Part shown: positions 1 to 8,169 of the stretch, piece after piece
Layout: every line of letters starts with the position of its first letter
Position numbering within the stretch: the stretch's first letter is position 1
Assembly: GCF_008370645.1 (NCBI RefSeq)
Contig: NZ_VTZN01000016.1
Span: forward strand, 1 to 48,547
Source: Mycobacterium simiae
Lineage (GTDB): Bacteria; Actinomycetota; Actinomycetes; Mycobacteriales; Mycobacteriaceae
DNA: 48,547 nucleotides
Direction: 5' to 3'
Made by a program: the position numbers and the translations under genes
The notes under the pieces: generated by a model
Told to the model about the DNA's origin: nothing
The model's database searches: none
Seen by the model: the letters and a program-made list of their open reading frames with translations, nothing else

Positions 1-185
1 TTCACCGGGGCGATATGCCCGACCAGGTATTGCGAGCGCGGGCTGAACGGCAGCACCTCCTGCGGGCCGTGGATCGGGCCGAGCAGCTCACGCTCCAGGA
101 TGTCGCCCAGGTTCTCCCGGACGGTGATCGACGTGCCGTCCGGCTGATACGTCAACTCGTAGGTCGCATCGGTGGTGTCGGTCAT
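1..185 (-). CDS. drmA: DISARM helicase DrmA, N-terminal 61 codons only (cut by window edge)
   Basis: The minus strand is open from an ATG at 185 to the window edge. The N-terminus reads MTDTTDATYELTYQPDG, then ERELLGPIHGPQEVLPFSPR, then SQYLVGHIAP. The pattern 'LLGP..GP.E......R.YLVG.LAP' is characteristic of the N-terminus of DISARM DrmA-type helicases, which bind and process phage DNA. The gene has the same orientation as drmMI and drmD further right, as expected for class 1 DISARM (drmD-drmMI-drmA-drmB-drmC). The catalytic helicase motifs lie outside the window, so the call rests on a short N-terminus plus context. No strong Shine-Dalgarno sequence precedes the ATG. drmB and drmC are predicted just beyond the left edge. 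Confidence 0.72.
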   Translation of the reverse strand, partial: MTDTTDATYELTYQPDGTSITVRENLGDILERELLGPIHGPQEVLPFSPRSQYLVGHIAPV

Positions 186-287
186 CCCAACAGTGTCGCC
201 TCACCCTCTGACATGTCTGGGCGACCGTTGAGGCCGTTGTGCATACCGTTGAGATTCTGCCCCCCTCAGGCTCGGTGGGCCTTGTCG

Positions 288-590
288 CTATCTGTCCGGC
301 GTGGCGAGGATCTTGACCAGCATGTTGTTGACGTCGGTGAGGGCCTGGACGTCTAGTTGAAGGCGGTACTCGCTCAGGGCGGACTTGCGCAGGCTGGTAA
401 CCAAACCGGGGGCGGCCCACTTGGTTTCGCCCAGCTCCACGCCGAAGCCCGTGTCAGTGTCGTGGTCAAAGATCGGCACGACGATAACGGTCGGTTCGCT
501 AGGGATCTCGTTGTACATCGTCGAGGAGATGACCAACACCTCGACACCTGCGCCCGTCGTCCAGATGCCGCCCCGGCGTGGTGGTTTCAA
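288..590 (-). CDS. MazF/PemK-like toxin
   Basis: This 100-residue protein resembles the MazF/PemK family of ribosome-independent mRNA or tRNA endoribonucleases. Near the N-terminus it has PRRGGIW, the family's start of the first strand. A hydrophobic strand VLVISSTMYN and a second core strand TVIVVPIFD follow, then WAAPGLVTSLRKSAL, the usual 'v.....ir.v....l' segment. The start is a TTG at 590 that overlaps the TGA of the upstream small gene (TTGA, 4 nt), which implies translational coupling as in many antitoxin-toxin pairs. The predicted role is growth arrest when the antitoxin is lost. The catalytic residues cannot be confirmed without an alignment, so only the family is called. Confidence 0.72.
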   Translation of the reverse strand: MKPPRRGGIWTTGAGVEVLVISSTMYNEIPSEPTVIVVPIFDHDTDTGFGVELGETKWAAPGLVTSLRKSALSEYRLQLDVQALTDVNNMLVKILATPDR

Positions 591-838
591 CGCTGCGGCT
601 TTGTCAGCTCGTCAAGGTTCCCGTCTGCCCAGGTCTCGCTGAATTCCGCGGCCTCGGGGTGCTCCTGCATCCACTGGTCGTGCGCTTGGCAACGCCGCCG
701 CATGTCCTTGATGTCGAGCAAGCCCTCAATCCAGGAGTTCATCGACTTGCGGTCGGCCTCTGCGTAGCGCCTGACTTCGCTATCAGCTGTGCACCGCGGC
801 AGGTCAGGACGGCGCATCTTGGTAGGCCCGTCTCGCAT
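587..838 (-). CDS. Antitoxin-like partner of the MazF-like toxin
   Basis: This small charged protein (83 aa from the ATG at 838, 76 aa from an ATG at 817) lies directly upstream of the MazF-like gene and overlaps it by 4 nt. The middle holds the basic, helical stretch DIKDMRRRCQAHDQWMQEHP. The C-terminus is acidic and Trp-containing (AAEFSETWADGNLDEL), as expected for an antitoxin tail that wraps a MazF dimer. The ATG at 838 has a plausible GGCAGGAA ribosome site; the ATG at 817 has none visible. Either start overlaps the 3' end of the large ATPase gene, so the three genes probably form one transcript. No DNA-binding fold is recognised with certainty, so the antitoxin role is inferred from context. 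Confidence 0.6.
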   Translation of the reverse strand: MRDGPTKMRRPDLPRCTADSEVRRYAEADRKSMNSWIEGLLDIKDMRRRCQAHDQWMQEHPEAAEFSETWADGNLDELTKPQR

Positions 839-3389
839 CCTGCAATTCCTGCCAGTGTTGCTCAAGACCACTCAGCGTCGGGCTGACGTACTGGGCAGCG
901 AGAGGCTGGGAATGGCCGTCGATGAACCGGCAGGCATCATCAAAAATTCGCGTTACAGTCGCGATCGCGGCCGGCAGCGCGTGGGCTTTGATCTGTGGCA
1001 GCGTTGTCATGCGCACGTTGGGCTGGTAGCGCTGGGTGACACCCTGCAGTAACTCCTGTTCAGTAAACACCTCGCACCAAGAGCGGATCCAGTCGTAGCC
1101 GGTCCAAACCAGCGCGGCACGCGTCTCGCCGGACTCTTTCTGAGCAGCCGCAATCGTCTCGTTGATTCGCTTGGCCAGGCTCTTCACGGTATCCCAGCGC
1201 GGCCCGGAGGCATGGGCGACCTCGCCCTTGCCGGCTTCGTCGGTGACTTGGAAGTAGGCGCATCGCTTCGACTTCTCGAACAGCGCGAGCAGGTTGGTGG
1301 CCAGCAAGATGTCGTGGGTGAACACGATGACCTGATGGTCTTCGGCTAGGCTCGCGATGCGCTGAGCGACCTCGCGTATCCGCCGGTGGTCCAGGCTGGA
1401 GACGGGGTCGTCGAAGATGATTGGAGCGGTGATACCCGCCAGCCTGGCCTCCGCGAGGAAATCGGCCATCGCCAAGACCTTCTGCTCGCCCTCAGAGAGC
1501 ACCCTAGAAGGCTTGACCTTGCCGCCGATCATCTTGCGGCGCTGAGCTTTACCCTGACGACCAATAAAATCTAACTTCAGTCGGGGGGCACGAAGCGCCT
1601 CGCATTCCTCTTGGAAGAGTGTCCCGAAGTTCTGGTTGATCAACTGGTCGCTGGCCGTCTTGGCGAGTGAGGTCACACCGCGACTCAATGTGGGTATTGC
1701 CTTGGCGAGGATCGCGAGCCGCTCGGCTTCCTTGGCATCGTTGACTTGTTGCTCGATGATCGGCCACGACTGCGTAAGTTCCGCTGCAGCAATGAGCTCG
1801 TCGCGTTCCTTCTTCTTCTGCGCTAAGGCCGTCACACGGTCCTCGGCTTGCGCCTTGAGCGCGGCGAGCCGGCGCTGGGCGTCGTTGTCGGCTTCGTGGA
1901 TAGTGGTGGCGAGACCGGCGAGACTCTCTGCGTCAGTCACAGCCGGCTCGGCCGCGTTTATGGACTGCTGAAGCCCCGTGAGGAGGGCATGTGTCTCGGC
2001 GACCGCGTCGTGGAAGGACGGTCTGCTGGCTTCGCTGTCGGCGTGTTCGGCAAGGAATGACCCGACATCCGATGTCGCTGCTTCCCGCAGACCCAGGGTC
2101 GCGACGGCGATCGCTTGATCGGTTACGTTGATGTCGGCACTGATCTTGTCTGCGAGGTAGTCGCCGTACTTGGTGATAAGGCTGCGTGCTGCGTCGGTGA
2201 GCGACTGGCGACAGTACAAGCAATGGTCGCCGTCGTGGGCGCCGACCTCGATGAGGTGCGCGCGGTAGGTTTCGCCAGCAGCGATGAAACCCTGCCATGT
2301 TTCCTCTGGAGGCGCGGGCAGGCCTGCGGCGCTGAAGAGTTCGTCCCGGAACTGTTGGTAGTCACTGCGCAGTTCGGTGCGTTGCCGCAATAGCTCGTTG
2401 TAGTTGGCGACGTCGAAGGCGGTGAGCGTGGTGGCCTCGCTTTTGGCTTCGGCGAGGACGCGTACCAGGTGCGCGGTCGCAGTTATCTGGGCACCTATGG
2501 TGTTGGCCTCGAGTGCGGCGACCCCTTGGCGAAGCAAGTCGATTCGCTGCGCAACGTCGGGCTCAGAATTGGCTATGTCCCGGAGTGCATTGAGATCGGT
2601 TGCCGCGCCCAAGGTTTCGATGAGAGGGTAGATGCTGGACTCTCTAGGGAAGCGGTCAAGCAGTGACTGCGCACCCGACCTGAGCTGTGTGGTCGCCTCG
2701 TCAATCCGCGCTTGGACATCTTTCAGGCCCGCGATCACGTGGTTGAACAGTGCCAGCGCTGCAGGGACATAGGTGTATTCGAGATCATCGTCGACGTGGA
2801 AGTTCACACATGGGCTGTCGAAGATCGACATACGGGTGAACGGGGCGACGCCTCGTTCACCAGCCCAAGTCAAGGTGTTGGCGTGATCGCCGAGGCGGTA
2901 GTTCACGGTCGCTGATTGCGATTGAGCCGATGGGGCGTCGATGTTTCCAAGTATCACCTCGTCGGCTGTGCGGCTCGCGGCGAGGGCCTTGAAGATTCGT
3001 GAGTAGCCAGTCTTGCCGGTACCGTTCTCGCCGAACAGGATGGTCATGGCTTCATGCGGTTCAATGACCGCCCCTGTAACGAGCGCGTTGACGCCGGTCA
3101 CATCACACAGTTTGTCGATGATCAGGGGTTCGGCCGTTTCCAGGTTGCTGACGCCGAGTGTCAACGGCGGTACGGCCGGCTCGGTTCGTGTGTCCAGTGC
3201 CTTTTCCTGCCGAAAGTGGCGGTAGACCTCATCAATCTGTCCGGCATCCAATGCTTCGCCCGTATCGAGCACGTGGCGCACGATCAGGCGCACCCATTCG
3301 TCGTGCTCGTTGGCAAACCGGCCCAGCATGGTGCGCGGATCGGTGCCGTCGCTGGCGCCGTCCCGACCGGTGACGTCATCGTCAGCCAC
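804..3389 (-). CDS. RloC/PrrC-like AAA_13 ATPase, putative anticodon-nuclease-type defence protein
   Basis: This 861-aa SMC/Rad50-like ATPase has Walker A GENGTGKT at residues 120-127 and long coiled-coil-prone arms. A zinc-hook-like HCLYC (C390, C393) lies between the arms. The ABC signature LSEGEQKVLA is at 631-640, Walker B IIFDDP at 657-662 and the H-loop THD at 691-693. This layout matches RloC and related AAA_13 proteins, whose ATPase senses damage or phage and whose C-terminal domain cuts tRNA anticodon loops. After the ATPase, R769-x3-E773 is followed by H803, a spacing close to the Arg-x3-Glu...His triad known in PrrC; that assignment is an inference. The start is GTG at 3389, and the 3' end overlaps the antitoxin gene. 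It lies inside a defence island between drmMI and drmA. Confidence 0.75.
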   Translation of the reverse strand: MADDDVTGRDGASDGTDPRTMLGRFANEHDEWVRLIVRHVLDTGEALDAGQIDEVYRHFRQEKALDTRTEPAVPPLTLGVSNLETAEPLIIDKLCDVTGVNALVTGAVIEPHEAMTILFGENGTGKTGYSRIFKALAASRTADEVILGNIDAPSAQSQSATVNYRLGDHANTLTWAGERGVAPFTRMSIFDSPCVNFHVDDDLEYTYVPAALALFNHVIAGLKDVQARIDEATTQLRSGAQSLLDRFPRESSIYPLIETLGAATDLNALRDIANSEPDVAQRIDLLRQGVAALEANTIGAQITATAHLVRVLAEAKSEATTLTAFDVANYNELLRQRTELRSDYQQFRDELFSAAGLPAPPEETWQGFIAAGETYRAHLIEVGAHDGDHCLYCRQSLTDAARSLITKYGDYLADKISADINVTDQAIAVATLGLREAATSDVGSFLAEHADSEASRPSFHDAVAETHALLTGLQQSINAAEPAVTDAESLAGLATTIHEADNDAQRRLAALKAQAEDRVTALAQKKKERDELIAAAELTQSWPIIEQQVNDAKEAERLAILAKAIPTLSRGVTSLAKTASDQLINQNFGTLFQEECEALRAPRLKLDFIGRQGKAQRRKMIGGKVKPSRVLSEGEQKVLAMADFLAEARLAGITAPIIFDDPVSSLDHRRIREVAQRIASLAEDHQVIVFTHDILLATNLLALFEKSKRCAYFQVTDEAGKGEVAHASGPRWDTVKSLAKRINETIAAAQKESGETRAALVWTGYDWIRSWCEVFTEQELLQGVTQRYQPNVRMTTLPQIKAHALPAAIATVTRIFDDACRFIDGHSQPLAAQYVSPTLSGLEQHWQELQDARRAYQDAPS

Positions 3390-3670
3390 GATGTCGAACT
3401 CTACCGTTGACCCATGTCAGCATCTGCGGTTCGCTGGAATCGGCGCGGCAGGCGGGCACGTCTGGTGACCGAACCCCTGAGGTATGGCTTCCGCCGATAG
3501 AGTGGACGCAGTTTGCTTGCTGCCAGGGAGGCCTGCAGCGTCTGCTCGCAGTCGATGGGTGAGGGCATTCCGATCGCTGACAGATGGAATGGCCCGCCGA
3601 CTCCTTGCCGCCATCATTAACAACCGGTAGCCTTTTAGGTAGTAAAACCGGAAGTACAAGAGGAACTGAT
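3390..3670. other. Divergent intergenic region (AAA_13 gene / Xre-RES pair)
   Basis: This 281-nt gap separates two divergent defence or toxin units. The right end is AT-rich for this genome and holds the inverted repeat listed separately. I see no coding sequence I would support; open frames here have poor composition and run into the flanking genes. Confidence 0.6.
3622..3663 (+). promoter_or_regulatory. Candidate operator and promoter of the Xre-RES pair
   Basis: An AT-rich stretch carries a perfect 5-5-5 inverted repeat, TTTTA-ggtag-TAAAA (3633-3647). It is flanked outside by CCGG on both sides, with a 5-nt bulge on the left. It ends just before AGAGGA, the ribosome site of the antitoxin ATG at 3671. 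Xre-type antitoxins commonly repress their own promoter at such palindromes, so this is a candidate autoregulatory operator. Confidence 0.45.
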
Positions 3671-4018
3671 ATGACGCAGACGTTGCAACGGGCCGTCGAG
3701 GCCCGTGAAATTGTTGACGCCTTGAAATCCTTCGGCATCACTCAAGGCGACGTTGCGGCTGTAGCGCAAGTCACCGATCGCGCAGTGCGCCTGTGGCAGA
3801 CCGGCAACATCCGCCCTGATCGGTACGACCGGCTCACGCAGCTTCGCGATCTCGTACTTCTGCTTTCAGACTCGCTCACCGAGCGAGGCGTCGGCCAGTG
3901 GCTGCACGCCAAGAACCGCCTCCTCGGTGGCCAGCGCCCAGTCGACCTGCTCGCCGAGAACCGCTACGAGGAGGTCCGCAGCGCGGCCGCAGCCTTTGTC
4001 GACGGCTCGTACGTGTGA
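3671..4018 (+). CDS. Xre/MbcA-type antitoxin of a RES toxin
   Basis: This 115-aa protein has a helix-turn-helix at about residues 18-50 (ITQGDVAAVAQVTDRAVRLW) and a C-terminal part ending GVGQWLHAKNRLLGGQRPVD. That ending is the form of the MbcA/ParS (DUF2384) antitoxin region that caps the NAD site of RES toxins. The ATG at 3671 is preceded by AGAGGA; an upstream in-frame ATG at 3584 would add 29 residues of poor composition and is rejected. The stop TGA overlaps the next gene's GTG, so the pair is translationally coupled. It probably neutralises the RES toxin and represses its own promoter. Confidence 0.85.
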   Translation: MTQTLQRAVEAREIVDALKSFGITQGDVAAVAQVTDRAVRLWQTGNIRPDRYDRLTQLRDLVLLLSDSLTERGVGQWLHAKNRLLGGQRPVDLLAENRYEEVRSAAAAFVDGSYV

Positions 4019-4644
4019 ATCCCAGCGCCGCGGTCGCCAGTGCGCCGCGACGAGGGCTGACCGGCAAATACTGGCACCAAGGCGGCACAACATACCAACT
4101 CGTGTCCTGTGCAGACCCTGCTAGAGGCCCGGGCCGCTACCACCGAACCGGGGAGCCGGGAGTGTGGTACGCGTCCAGCCAAGAGCAAGGCGCATGGGCG
4201 GAGCTGTTCCGCCACTTCCTTGACGAAGGCGTCGATCCCTTCGAGATCCGCCGCCGCGTAGGTCGGGTATCAGTCGACCTCGAGGTCCTCGACCTCACCG
4301 ACGAAGCGACACGGTCGCATCTCGGCGTCAGCGAGGCAGACCTCGTGTCAGACGATTGCACCCTTACTCAAGACATCGCCACCGCCGCTCGCAATGCAGG
4401 TTTTGACGCAGTACTCTCTCCGGCCGCGGCAATGCCTGGGTGCAAAACGCTCGCCGTGTTCGCTCATGCGCTCTCAGACAAGGTCACAGCAGAGCGGTCA
4501 GAGGTTCGCCAGCCCCCACCACGACTGGCTGACCTGCTTCCGCTAATTCAGCCACGCGAAGACGTGCCAGACTCCGTGCGTCGGATGCTGAAAACTCTGG
4601 AACAGCTTGGGGCGCAGGTGATTCGACGCCGACGCCACCGGTGA
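4015..4644 (+). CDS. RES-domain NAD+-consuming toxin
   Basis: This 209-aa protein starts at a GTG overlapping the antitoxin stop by 4 nt. It carries the RES-family core: GRYHRTGEPGVWYAS (R41, Y52), then AWAELFRH with E63, and later DAVLSPAAAMPG with S135. R, E and S name the family. RES toxins such as M. tuberculosis MbcT break down NAD+, so unleashed expression is bactericidal or abortive. At 209 aa it is at the long end for a RES toxin, with an extra C-terminal tail ending in RRRRHR. As a pair with the upstream Xre protein, it fits either plasmid-type addiction or abortive infection within the defence island. Confidence 0.85.
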   Translation: MNPSAAVASAPRRGLTGKYWHQGGTTYQLVSCADPARGPGRYHRTGEPGVWYASSQEQGAWAELFRHFLDEGVDPFEIRRRVGRVSVDLEVLDLTDEATRSHLGVSEADLVSDDCTLTQDIATAARNAGFDAVLSPAAAMPGCKTLAVFAHALSDKVTAERSEVRQPPPRLADLLPLIQPREDVPDSVRRMLKTLEQLGAQVIRRRRHR

Positions 4645-4963
4645 CCGCCGCCGCGAGACATCGAGGGAAGTGGAGGGTACGCGCCGGGCCCCGCTCCCAT
4701 GCAATGCAAGGTATCGCGTGACTCGGGTCGTCAGCACCACAACCACCTCCCGCCCGCCCCCATCAGTACCACGTCTCCAAACCAACCCAGTCGCGCAATG
4801 AACATGACCGCGGGCCGCAACGCGGACATCCCTGCTTTGTTGGCCGGATCAGCGCGACCTGTCGCGAACTCTCAGCCGATTCCTAAGCGATCCTCGCCGC
4901 GCAGTCACAGCTCTGAGACAGAATGATCCACGTCCACATGTCCGCTCCTAATCCCGAATCGCC
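4645..4963. other. Intergenic, no supported feature
   Basis: This 319-nt stretch lies between the RES toxin gene and the NACHT NTPase gene. An open frame at 4699-4926 is present, but it is rich in Ser, Pro, Asn and Arg without domain character and lacks a ribosome site. I see no clear terminator hairpin or promoter. It presumably holds the promoter of the NTPase gene. Confidence 0.5.
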
Positions 4964-7884
4964 GTGCACGATTACCAGCTAGAAGAACTCAGTCCCCGTA
5001 GCTTCGAACAGCTCGCTGTTGCGCTAGCACGGAAAGTCACCGGCCCAGGGCTACAAGTGTATGGTTCGGGCCCGGATGGAGGCCGTGAAGCGACCTTCGA
5101 CGGCAGGATCGACTGGGCGGCCAGCGGCGATGACGGCCCGGCATGGGGCGGCTACACCGTCGTGCAGGCCAAACACTGCGAACATCCCGATCCTATCGAC
5201 CCGCAGCGTAACCTCGCCTGGCTCAAGTCGCAGCTGAAAGCCGAGATCGACGGTTGGATGACGGCCGAAAGCACCAGAAGCCGATTCCCAAACAACCTAC
5301 TGATCGTCACCAATGCCCGTCTGTCCTCGGGCGATCCCTACGGCGGGATCGACCAGCTTGACCGCTTCCGCGGCGAGTGCCTCGACCGGAAGTACGGACC
5401 TCCGGACAAGCCGCAGACCCCACGCGGGCGCGGACTGCGCGACATCAAGGTCTGGCACCGCGACTACCTCAATGCCGCAATCACTCAAAGCGACAGCATC
5501 CGCCATGCTTTCCCCGCGCTGCTTACTGCAGGGGACATCCTGGCTCGTATCGAGCAATTGACCACGCAACAGCGGCTGCCTGGTGTCATCGACCCCGAAC
5601 AGTTCGCCAAAGTTCTTGCCGACCACGCACAAACCACTCTGGGGCACCACCGGTGGGTCTACTTCAATGAAGCGGGCAATGACGACGATAAGCAATCCGT
5701 AGAACGGGTCATCGTCAATCTGCCCGCACGCGACCGACGCGGCGAACGCGTCAACGCACTGAAGCGGATCCTGGCTCGCGGTGACGAAGTCCTCAGACTA
5801 TCGGTGTGGCTATCGGACGCCCCGAATAAAGCAGCCCTTCCACGTCACCTCGTCATCACCGGCGCACCCGGTAACGGCAAGAGCACCTTGGCCAAATACA
5901 TCACCCAGGTCTACCGCGCCCGATTCGTCCAACAAGACATCAACGAGCCCACCATCGCCGACCTCATCCACACCACCGCCGCCTCTCTGCAACGGCTGAA
6001 GCTGCCGCCGCTCGCTACAACTCGCTGGCCCCTCCGAGTGGATCTTGCACCGATGGCAAAAGCGATGGGTGGCCGTGGCGACGACAGCGGCCCCACCCTG
6101 CGGCGCTGGTTGTGCCGCCTCATCAACAGGGCAGCCAAAGTCGATGTCAATGCGGCCACCCTCGATGACTGGCTCCGCGCCTGGCCCTGCCTGGTGATCT
6201 TCGACGGCCTGGACGAGGTCACTCACATCACGCAGCGCCAACGCGTCATCGACGAGATCACCGCCCTAGTCGAAAAAGCTGACGCCAGCGACGCAGACCT
6301 GTTGATCATCGTGACCACGCGTCCCACCGGCTACACCGAGCGGTTACTACCCCGACATTTCGAACAGATCGACCTTGACTACTTCACAGCCAAAGAAGCT
6401 GAAGCCTACGCGGATCATGTTACCCAACAGCGCTATCGCAGCGACCCGGAGCGCCAAGAGGTCGTCCTCCGGGCATTCAAAGCCGCGCTGACCAACCCGG
6501 GCGCTGAACGGCTCTTGAAAACGCCACTGCAGGTGCTGATCCTAACCGTGATCGTCGCCAGCTCAGGAACTCTCCCGACAAACCGCTACCTACTCTTTTG
6601 GACCTACTACGAGACCGTCCTTCGCCGCGAAGCGGCTAACCCACCACCCACCAACGCTTCTTCACCAACCACCGTCTCGACATCACCGAACTGCACCAAA
6701 AGGTCGGCTTACTTCTGCAGATCCAATGCGAGGGCACCTCCGAGATCCGCGGCCGGATGCCCCGCTCAAAACTGCGTGATCTCGCCAAAGAGCGTCTGCT
6801 CGCCGTCGGTCATCCCATCGAAATTGCCAATGAAAAAGCCAACGAACTCATCGAAGTCGCCACCAAACGACTCGTGTTACTGGCCCCTGACGAGGGCGAC
6901 ACCGTTTCCTTCGATGTGCGCAGCCTGCAAGAACTCATGGCGGGATGCGCACTGATTGACGGTGACGACGACCTCATCCGCCACAACTTGATTACCACCG
7001 CGGCCGGCCCGCACTGGCGCAACACATGGCTCTTTGCTGCAGGCAGGCTCTATACCGGCGGCGATCACCACCGCGGACTGGTGCTTGACATCATTGACCG
7101 GTGCGACGAGCTCGGACACTGGCCAGGCTGCCTGTATAAGACAGCCCCCGAACTAGCCGCCGACATGCTTGATGACGGTATGGCCGCCACCCGCCCTAAC
7201 GATGAACGCCGGCTCATCGAGTTTGTGCTTCGTAGCGTCGATGGACCGGTACCCGAGGACGAAGGTTTAAAGGCGATCGTGCGCGGCTTGAGAGCGGCGG
7301 CGAACAATAACGCCGATCATCGGTTCATGATTCGCAACACTCTGCGAAACGCTGTCAACACAAGCGGTGTTGGCCAGTCCGTTGCAGCCAACCTGCTGAC
7401 CTATGGACAATCGTTCGGCTCAACAATCCCAGGGCTGCCCGAAGACATGCACCGCTTCGTGGACATGTGGCGTTACCAACACCCCACCGGAACCAAAGTC
7501 CGAGTTGGTCAGCTGCTGCGCGAGGCGCTGTCTGAGGCTGGCGCCGGCGAAGACTATCCAGCACGTGCCCTCATCGAAAGGGCGCTGCTTGAGTGCGACC
7601 GGCTCATGCTGCGACGCACGGCTTCTGATGACCTGTGGTCGGTGTCCTCGGGGCAAGGGTTAGACTGCGCGGGACTGCATGAGGCATTGAATGATCGCGA
7701 CGCCGCCGTCGTGCTCGAACTTGCCCTGGAAAAGTTGCGGCCCGGCGACTGGGCGGCACGCTCTATGCTCGCGCGAGCTTACTGGCCCGTGGTGGCGCGC
7801 TCCCCCGTCGGGCCACGACTGCACACAACCGGAGAGCAGGTGTGTGTCAGTGATACTGGCCAACCACGTCGTGGCCAGCCGTGA
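4964..7884 (+). pseudogene. PD-(D/E)xK nuclease - NACHT/STAND NTPase, split by a frameshift near 6,640-6,660
   Basis: The first part (GTG start at 4964) has an Mrr-like nuclease domain at residues 1 to about 185: GPDGGRE (D38, E42) and VVQAKH (Q68, K70) form the PD-(D/E)xK site. A NACHT-type NTPase follows, with Walker A TGAPGNGKST at about 299-308, Walker B LVIFDGLDEV at about 410-419 and TTRPTGY at about 451-457. After ...RREAAN (about residue 559) the frame turns to Ser/Pro/Thr nonsense. The real continuation (RFFTNHRLDITELHQKVGLLL) is in the -1 frame and is open to 7884. The slip falls in a CCACCACCCACC tract, so a single lost C explains it. Intact, the protein would be about 970 aa. It fits the bacterial NLR-like (bNACHT/Avs-type) defence class. 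It may be truly dead, phase-variable, frameshift-translated or a sequencing error. Confidence 0.78.
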
Positions 7885-8169
7885 ACAACTCGTGGCCAAT
7901 CAGCCTCAGCTGGCTGCCAGCCTTGGCGGCGAGGCTGCCGCCGTCGTGACGCGAAACATGTACTCGACGAAACGCTCAACCAGCCGGATTCGTCCCACAA
8001 TCGTGTCATGGCCCAGGTTGCGGCACATTTGCTGATTGCGCCTATTCGCCGAAGAACATTCGGTGGCATCCGGAGCAGGCAGCCGGTACGTAGACGCCCA
8101 CATCCGGTGGGCGCGAAGGCGCCAGCGACTATGGTCGAGCACATCTTGGTTGATTTGTTTCACTCTTGG
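7885..8169. other. Convergent intergenic region, no supported gene
   Basis: This 285-nt gap lies between the 3' end of the NTPase frame and the 3' end of drmMI. Open frames exist on both strands, but none has a ribosome site or recognisable domain. In a third frame the sequence SVILANHVVASREQLVANQP reads almost protein-like. The NTPase may therefore once have been slightly longer and suffered a second frameshift near 7,800-7,850. I cannot settle this from sequence alone. Confidence 0.4.
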
